Translations under genes and position numbers: made by a program | Notes under the pieces: generated by a model | Databases searched by the model: none | Seen by the model: only the letters and a program-made list of their open reading frames with translations | Told to the model about the DNA's origin: nothing | From: Terriglobus albidus | GTDB lineage: Bacteria; Acidobacteriota; Terriglobia; Terriglobales; Acidobacteriaceae | Assembly: GCF_008000815.1 (NCBI RefSeq) | Contig: NZ_CP042806.1 | Location: 3,348,001 to 3,412,000 of the forward strand | DNA length: 64,000 nt | Direction: 5' to 3' | In this document: positions 59,000 through 64,000 of the stretch, piece by piece | Position numbering within the stretch: the stretch's first letter is position 1 | Layout: each line of letters begins with the position of its first letter

Positions 59000-61900
59000 A
59001 TGAATTACAACAGAGGCCCCCTGGGCCGACTAAGGGACGTTTTGCGGAAAAAATTGATTCTGGTGGCGCTTCCTATCCTGGTTTGTGCAACTGGTCTTGC
59101 GCAGACCACCGGATCGTTGCTGGGGGTAATCACCGATCAAAATGGTGCAGTCGTTTCCGCGGCGAGAGTGCGAGTTACAGACACCGATACAGGGTTTACG
59201 AAAGAAACTGTCTCGACAACAGATGGAACCTATTCCGTTCCACTTCTACCCGTTGGTCATTACTCGGTGAATGTCGAAGCCGGCGGATTCAAGACGTTTA
59301 CCCGCACCGATATTCTTGTTCCGGTAGCGCAGAACATTCGTATCGATGTGCAACTTCAGATCGGTGCGGTGACCCAATCGGTAACGGTTGAGGGGAATGC
59401 GGTAAACATCGAGACAACAAACGCGACGTTGGGACAGACGATCGATACCGCCCGTTTGAACAGCCTTCCATTGAATGGACGAAATGCACTGGGGCTTCTT
59501 CAGACACTTCCTGGGGTGGCCGTTTCGAATACACCTACCTATGTCACCTGGGCTCGCAGCGGCCCCTCATTCAGCATCTCCGGAAGCCGCACAGACTTCG
59601 GCAACCTGATGCTCGATGGCACCACTTTCACCGATGCAATCTCGAACACCAGCCAAAACCTCCCGACCGTAGATGCCTTGGAAGAGTTCCGGGTTCTTAC
59701 CGACAGCTATGGTGCCGAGTATGGAAGGGCCGGCGGCAGTGTCATCCTCGCGGTTACCAAGTCGGGTACTAATCAGTTTCACGGTAGCCTTTGGGAGTAT
59801 TTGCGCAACGACGCCTTTGATGCTGCGAACGCTTTTACTCCTCGGGGCTCAAAGAAGCCTATGCTGCGCCAAAATCAATTCGGCGCTGATATTGGTGGAC
59901 CGGTGATCGTTCCCGGGTATAACGGCCGCAACAAGTCATTTTTCTTCTTTGGGTACGAAGGTCTTAGAATTCACCAGCAGGCCCTTACGGTGGCATATCC
60001 GCTAACGGCGCCTCAACGGACAGGCGACTTTTCGGCCCTCCTTCCCTCACAGGTGATTAAGGATCCAGCGACCGGCTTGCCTTTTCCGGGCAACATCATT
60101 CCCGCAAATCGGATCGATAGCATCGCGACGAATGTGATGAACCTTTATGTCCCGTTACCCAATCAGCCCGATGGAAGCCTAAGGCTTTCGCAGGCCGTAC
60201 CAACCACCGCGAATCAGTACATTTTCAAGTTCGATCAGGCCTTTGGGGGAAATGACAGGGTCTGGTTCCGCTTGTTCCGGAACAACACCTCAAGTGTTTC
60301 GCCAGGTGCGATTCCGTTCTTTGCAAGTCCTTCAAGCGGTACATTCCAGAGCTATGCGCTCAACTGGACCCATACCTTTACTGCCAATCTGGTTAATTTA
60401 GCTCAGGTTTCTTACTCGCGCCCGGAGGGCATCTCGGATACGACGAAGAACGGCAAGTCAGCCCAGGAGCTCGGCATTAACACCAATGGATTCACTCCAT
60501 ATCCTCAGACTCCATCAATTAGCACCAGCGGTTTCTCGCTGGGCACCGGCTGGTTTATCGATGAGCCATCCTATTTCCGTCAAATCGATGACAACCTTTC
60601 CTGGATGCATGGGAGCCACACCATTCAGGCCGGCATCATGGTCAACTATCAAGGGAATGGAGACCTCGCTTATCCGGCGATGGGTTTGAACTTCTCCGGC
60701 TTGTATACGGGTAATTCTGCCGCGGACTTCCTGGTCGGCCGTCCTCAGAACTTCAATGTAACGACAACAATCATCGACAATGGAACCTCCACTATCGTCC
60801 AGCCGTTCGTTCAAGACAATTACAAGTTAACCAAGAGACTGACAGTCAATCTCGGTCTGCGTTGGGCTTATCAAACACCCTGGACACAAAAGCGTGGTAA
60901 TGTTTCGACCTTTACCTACACACCCGGCGCGCAATCAACGGTCTATCCGACCGCACCTCCTCAACTTGTCGTACCTGGTGATAAAGGCGTCTTGGCAGGC
61001 CTGTATAACGGCTGGAAGTGGGGAGCCGAACCTCGGCTCGGTTTTGCCTGGGACGTTTTGGGCGACGGGTCAACGTCACTGCGCGGTGCCTGGGGAATGT
61101 TCCACGCCGCGATCAACGAGGAAGTCGAAGCTATCCAGACGAATAACGAACCGTTTCTCGTAAGCTTCAGCACCACTCCGCCGAGCACCAGAAATCCCTG
61201 GGCAGGGCAGACGGACCCCCTACCGTATGACCCGAAAAAGCCAAGCTTCGGGCCGTTCCCCGGGATTACTCAGTCGTACATCGATCCGGACTATCGACCG
61301 GCGGATATTCAACAGTTCAATCTCAATCTCCAGCGCCGGTTTGGTTCAGACATCTTCGCCGAAGCTGCGTACGTTGGAACCGTGTCGCACCATCTCTATG
61401 ATTCCCGCGACATCAACGCTGCGGTCTACCGCCCAGGTGCGACGGAAGATAACGCTCAGTCGCGGCGTCCGATCTTTCCGCAATACTACGGCAGCATGCC
61501 GGGCCTGTTCTCTGATACCGACGCGAACTACCATGCTCTCCAGATGAGTGTGCAAAAGAGGTTTGCTCACGGTTACTCGTTGCACGGCTCTTATACGTGG
61601 GGCAAGTCGATCGACAACAGGTCCCAATCCTTACTTGGATCCGGCGCTCAAGACCCGAACAACTGGGGACGGGCGGAACGTGGACTGTCCGACTTCAACG
61701 TCGGACAGATCTTCGCAATCAATGGGTTATGGGATCTTCCGGCCCTCAACGGCAAAGGATTTCTTACTGCAATCGCCGGAGGGTGGAAGCTGAGCGGAAT
61801 CTTCCGTTATAACGGCGGCAGACCTCAATCCGTCTACTCCGGTCAGGACAATGCTCTCATCGGATACTCGCGCCCGAATGGCGGCATGATAAGAGCGGAC

Positions 61901-62245
61901 GTTGTCGGAAAGCCGAACCTTGATCTCGGCCGTTCGCGGCGAGAGTTGGAAGCCAAATACTTCAACACCACATCGTTCGCCCAGCCCGGGCCAGGTAAGT
62001 TCGGCACCGTCGGACGCAATACTATCGTCGGGCCTGGATTCCTTCAAAACGATATCTCCATCATGAAGAAATTCGGCCTGCCCGGTGAGCTAGGTGCGTT
62101 CCAGTTCCGTGCTGACCTTTTCAACCTGATGAATTGGACCAATCTCGGCCAGCCGAGTACAACAATGACCTCGCCGGCATTCGGCCAGATCACCAACGCC
62201 GGTGATCCACGAATCGCCCAATTCGCTCTAAGGTACGATTTCTGA
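59000..62245 (+). CDS. TonB-dependent receptor, Oar-like, with carboxypeptidase regulatory-like domain
   Basis: A 1081-residue outer-membrane receptor. ATG 59000, behind GGAGG, gives a signal peptide (LILVALPILVCATGLAQ). A carboxypeptidase-regulatory-like Ig fold follows (TTGSLLGVITDQNGAVVSAA, about 35-115), then the plug (TLGQTIDTARLNSLPLNGRN) and a long beta barrel ending LRYDF. This architecture is abundant in Acidobacteriota, where such receptors are paired with sugar or polymer uptake. The XylR-like regulator encoded downstream and the operator upstream suggest a sugar substrate. A terminator follows the stop codon. Confidence 0.92.
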   Translation: MNYNRGPLGRLRDVLRKKLILVALPILVCATGLAQTTGSLLGVITDQNGAVVSAARVRVTDTDTGFTKETVSTTDGTYSVPLLPVGHYSVNVEAGGFKTFTRTDILVPVAQNIRIDVQLQIGAVTQSVTVEGNAVNIETTNATLGQTIDTARLNSLPLNGRNALGLLQTLPGVAVSNTPTYVTWARSGPSFSISGSRTDFGNLMLDGTTFTDAISNTSQNLPTVDALEEFRVLTDSYGAEYGRAGGSVILAVTKSGTNQFHGSLWEYLRNDAFDAANAFTPRGSKKPMLRQNQFGADIGGPVIVPGYNGRNKSFFFFGYEGLRIHQQALTVAYPLTAPQRTGDFSALLPSQVIKDPATGLPFPGNIIPANRIDSIATNVMNLYVPLPNQPDGSLRLSQAVPTTANQYIFKFDQAFGGNDRVWFRLFRNNTSSVSPGAIPFFASPSSGTFQSYALNWTHTFTANLVNLAQVSYSRPEGISDTTKNGKSAQELGINTNGFTPYPQTPSISTSGFSLGTGWFIDEPSYFRQIDDNLSWMHGSHTIQAGIMVNYQGNGDLAYPAMGLNFSGLYTGNSAADFLVGRPQNFNVTTTIIDNGTSTIVQPFVQDNYKLTKRLTVNLGLRWAYQTPWTQKRGNVSTFTYTPGAQSTVYPTAPPQLVVPGDKGVLAGLYNGWKWGAEPRLGFAWDVLGDGSTSLRGAWGMFHAAINEEVEAIQTNNEPFLVSFSTTPPSTRNPWAGQTDPLPYDPKKPSFGPFPGITQSYIDPDYRPADIQQFNLNLQRRFGSDIFAEAAYVGTVSHHLYDSRDINAAVYRPGATEDNAQSRRPIFPQYYGSMPGLFSDTDANYHALQMSVQKRFAHGYSLHGSYTWGKSIDNRSQSLLGSGAQDPNNWGRAERGLSDFNVGQIFAINGLWDLPALNGKGFLTAIAGGWKLSGIFRYNGGRPQSVYSGQDNALIGYSRPNGGMIRADVVGKPNLDLGRSRRELEAKYFNTTSFAQPGPGKFGTVGRNTIVGPGFLQNDISIMKKFGLPGELGAFQFRADLFNLMNWTNLGQPSTTMTSPAFGQITNAGDPRIAQFALRYDF

Positions 62246-62265
62246 CCGTGTCGTAGCCCTCCTCG

Positions 62266-62303
62266 CACACCATCCGTCACAGCATGCCGTGATGGATGGT
62301 GTG
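62266..62303 (+). terminator. terminator after TonB receptor
   Basis: CACACCATCC-g-TCAC pairs with GTGA-t-GGATGGTGTG around an eight-base loop and is followed by TCCTTTT. The stem begins 20 bp past the receptor stop. Confidence 0.75.
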
Positions 62304-62339
62304 TCCTTTTCATTCGTAGTGCTAGACTCTTGCCTATTA

Positions 62340-63509
62340 ATGCCCCGACAGACTCGCAAGATCGCTCTTATCTATGACGCCCGGTCACCCTATGACCTCA
62401 AGGTGATGGCCGGAGTAGCGGCATATTTGCAGGAGGGCCATCGTTACAGTGTCTTCATCGAAGAAAATGCCTTGAAAGACCAGAGGTTACCCGATCTGCG
62501 CACATGGGAAGGCGATGGCATCATCGGGAACTTCGATGACCCTGGAATCGCGCGTCGTGTCACTCAGGCACGCTTGCCTGTCGTTGGTTTCGGCGGCGGG
62601 TATGGGTGGTATACAGAGGGTTCTATCCCGTACTTCTATACGAATAACAAAGCAATCGCGACACTAGCCGCCGATCACCTCCTGGAGCGTGGGTTTAAAC
62701 ACTTCGCTTACTGCGGCTACGCAAAGAGCCCGATCAACGGCTGGTCGCAGGAACGCCAGGAAGCATTTGTGAATCATCTCCGAAGGCGAGCGGCATCCTG
62801 CGATGTATTCGATCGTTACCCCCGGTCAAATCACAACTGGGCCACACTCCAACGTTCCCTGGGCGAATGGCTGCGCACACTCCCAAAGCCACTTGGCGTC
62901 ATGGCCGCCAATGACAACCGTGGCCGGCAGGTGCTCGAAGCATGTCGTGCTTACGATATTGCAGTCCCTGATGAGGTTGCTGTTGTCGGCGTTGATAATG
63001 ACGAACTCCTATGCCGTTTGAGCAGTCCACCCCTTAGCAGCGTGGAACAGGGGGCAAGAGGGTTGGGCTACGCGGCGGCAGCACTACTCGACCAAATGAT
63101 CGAGGGACGGCATTCAAGGAAGCGGCATTATGTCTCAGACCCCACAAGTATCGTTACCCGCCAATCGACTGACGTTCTAGCGATCGATGATCCTAAGGTT
63201 GCGCAGGCCATGGCCTTTATACGCGACCATTCCTCCGACGGTATCAAGGTGCCTCATGTTGTGAACGCTGTTGCCATCTCTCGTTCTGGTCTTGAGACTC
63301 GCTTTGCCTCGGCTCTCGGCTATTCGATTCACACTGCAATACGTCACACACAGTTGGAACGGGTGAGGCGGCTGGTGTCAGAGACCGAAATGCCACTGAA
63401 ACAAATTGCCTCGGAAACGGGCTTTCGGTCAGTGCAGCACATGACCACGCTCTTTGTCGCCGCCTTCGGGCAGACTCCGGGCAAATATCGTCGAATCTCT
63501 GCGATTTAG
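62340..63509 (+). CDS. XylR-like transcriptional regulator (sugar-binding domain plus AraC HTH)
   Basis: A 389-residue regulator. Residues 1-275 are a LacI/ribose-binding-type sensor domain (KIALIYDARSPYDLKVMAGV at the start, EVAVVGVDNDELLCRLSSPP later) without an N-terminal LacI DNA-binding part. Residues 285-389 hold the AraC-type double helix-turn-helix (LKQIASETGFRSVQHMTTLF then AFGQTPGKYRRI). That order and size match E. coli XylR, which activates sugar genes on binding xylose. The ATG at 62340 has no clear ribosome-binding site and may be leaderless. The twin operators flanking it point to the receptor and the dehydrogenase as targets. Confidence 0.92.
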   Translation: MPRQTRKIALIYDARSPYDLKVMAGVAAYLQEGHRYSVFIEENALKDQRLPDLRTWEGDGIIGNFDDPGIARRVTQARLPVVGFGGGYGWYTEGSIPYFYTNNKAIATLAADHLLERGFKHFAYCGYAKSPINGWSQERQEAFVNHLRRRAASCDVFDRYPRSNHNWATLQRSLGEWLRTLPKPLGVMAANDNRGRQVLEACRAYDIAVPDEVAVVGVDNDELLCRLSSPPLSSVEQGARGLGYAAAALLDQMIEGRHSRKRHYVSDPTSIVTRQSTDVLAIDDPKVAQAMAFIRDHSSDGIKVPHVVNAVAISRSGLETRFASALGYSIHTAIRHTQLERVRRLVSETEMPLKQIASETGFRSVQHMTTLFVAAFGQTPGKYRRISAI

Positions 63510-63567
63510 GCCGTTGCAAATAGCTTCGTCACGATGGCCAATCCGCGTCTTTCGTGTTGGGCAAATG

Positions 63568-63590
63568 TGTAAAGGTATGACTCATTTACA
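63568..63590. promoter_or_regulatory. operator-like repeat TGTAAA-N11-TTTACA, copy 2
   Basis: TGTAAA (63568-63573) and TTTACA (63585-63590), spacer 11, followed by TAAA. It lies 184 bp before the short-chain dehydrogenase gene; compare the copy at 58828-58850. Confidence 0.65.
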
Positions 63591-63773
63591 TAAAGAAGAG
63601 CGATTGAAGCCCATTGGTACCAGTGAGTAATCTCCCACCATGGTTTTAATGGGTCAAGTTGGAAAGCCCAAGTGCGTTACTCTTCATATCACGCGTGGTC
63701 GCGAACGCCTCTCGAACAACCGCCTTCGATTGAACTCGTGCACCAGAGTGGTATCGGAGGGAGGGAAGTAAAG

Positions 63774-64000
63774 ATGACTGGGAACAATCACTATGCGGCG
63801 TATCCAAGCCTGTGTGATCGAGTCGTTCTGATTACGGGCGGAGCCTCTGGAATCGGATCAGCCATGGTGGAGCAGTTCGCGCTTCAGGGGGCCAAAGTAG
63901 GGTTTCTCGACATTGCCGTCGATCAAGCAATGGAGTTGATTGACAGCCTTAAGGGAAGATCCACGCATCAGCCGTTCTTCATCCGCTGCGATATCACTGA
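63774..64000 (+). CDS. short-chain dehydrogenase/reductase (partial, runs off window)
   Basis: The first 75 residues of an SDR enzyme, cut by the window end. ATG 63774 is preceded by GGAGGGAGGG. The NAD(P)-binding motif VVLITGGASGIGSAMVEQFA and the following GAKVGFLDIAVDQA, with an acidic residue after the second strand that favours NAD over NADP, are visible, as is the FFIRCDIT strand. Because an XylR-like gene and its presumed operator lie immediately upstream, a sugar or sugar-acid dehydrogenase is the likely role. The rest cannot be judged. Confidence 0.9.
   Translation, partial: MTGNNHYAAYPSLCDRVVLITGGASGIGSAMVEQFALQGAKVGFLDIAVDQAMELIDSLKGRSTHQPFFIRCDIT

Noticed and set aside
1-64000. 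CRISPR arrays, tRNA or rRNA genes, insertion sequences, prophage
   Set aside because: No regular spaced repeats, cloverleaf or rRNA-like sequence, transposase or phage genes were recognised by reading; a dedicated search was not possible.

Overview
The window looks like a chromosomal segment from a soil Acidobacteriota (Terriglobia type). The support is indirect: moderate GC content, a 1081-residue Oar-type TonB-dependent receptor with an N-terminal carboxypeptidase-regulatory-like domain, very long multi-PAS histidine kinases, and a caa3 oxidase plus Rieske/cytochrome b-c cluster. No rRNA, tRNA, CRISPR array or insertion sequence was seen, so the taxonomy is an inference.

Layout. 0-7 kb (minus strand): ECF sigma factor, then a 7-PAS FixL/TodS-like kinase, with three decayed genes around them (FixJ-like receiver, isochorismatase-family hydrolase, PIN-domain toxin), an unannotated 56-residue gene and a secreted Lys-rich repeat protein. 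7-10.4 kb: aldehyde dehydrogenase plus benzoylformate-decarboxylase-like enzyme. 10.5-14.2 kb: membrane-anchored 7-PAS kinase. 14.5-19.7 kb (plus): UspA-like protein and an EmrA/EmrB/TolC-type efflux system. 19.7-24.7 kb (minus): single-domain receiver, FixJ-like response regulator, a second ECF sigma factor and a 5-PAS kinase. 25-34.2 kb (plus): acyl-CoA catabolic operon ending in a type II NADH dehydrogenase. 34.3-35.8 kb (minus): short PAS kinase. 36.2-46.9 kb (plus): caa3 oxidase, diheme cytochrome, Rieske and cytochrome b-c genes, CtaG, then Mla-type lipid transport genes. 46.9-53.5 kb (minus): two ADP/ATP-translocase-like carriers, an Omp85-type barrel, a secreted protein with kinase-like motifs and a Tat-exported phosphatase. 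53.8-58.7 kb (plus): acetoacetate-decarboxylase-like enzyme, acetolactate decarboxylase and synthase (acetoin route), a receiver-like protein and a quinone oxidoreductase. 59-64 kb: TonB receptor, XylR-like regulator and the start of a short-chain dehydrogenase.

The main discovery is a shared promoter architecture. A directional element, consensus GCTAnCAGAAACATGTAATT followed by two more bases, lies 19-20 bp upstream of a TAnnAT -10 hexamer. Ten instances fit this spacing and one more is weaker. They sit in front of both sigma factors, the 56-residue gene, the aldehyde dehydrogenase operon, uspA (twice, in tandem), the acyl-CoA operon, the short kinase, the oxidase operon, the translocase/kinase/phosphatase operon and the acetoin operon. 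The element always points at its gene and is doubled back-to-back at two divergent promoters. Its position, replacing the -35 box, suggests activation by a response regulator, plausibly the FixJ-like protein encoded here and fed by the multi-PAS kinases. The gene content (aromatic aldehyde and keto-acid enzymes, efflux, Mla lipid transport, acyl-CoA degradation, respiration) suggests a stress or catabolic regulon comparable in logic to TodST/StySR systems.

A second, separate control circuit is a TGTAAA-N11-WTTACA operator found before both the TonB receptor and the dehydrogenase that flank the XylR-like gene. A third point of interest is the five-gene translocase/kinase-like/phosphatase operon, which could supply nucleotide to an extracytoplasmic phosphorylation system.
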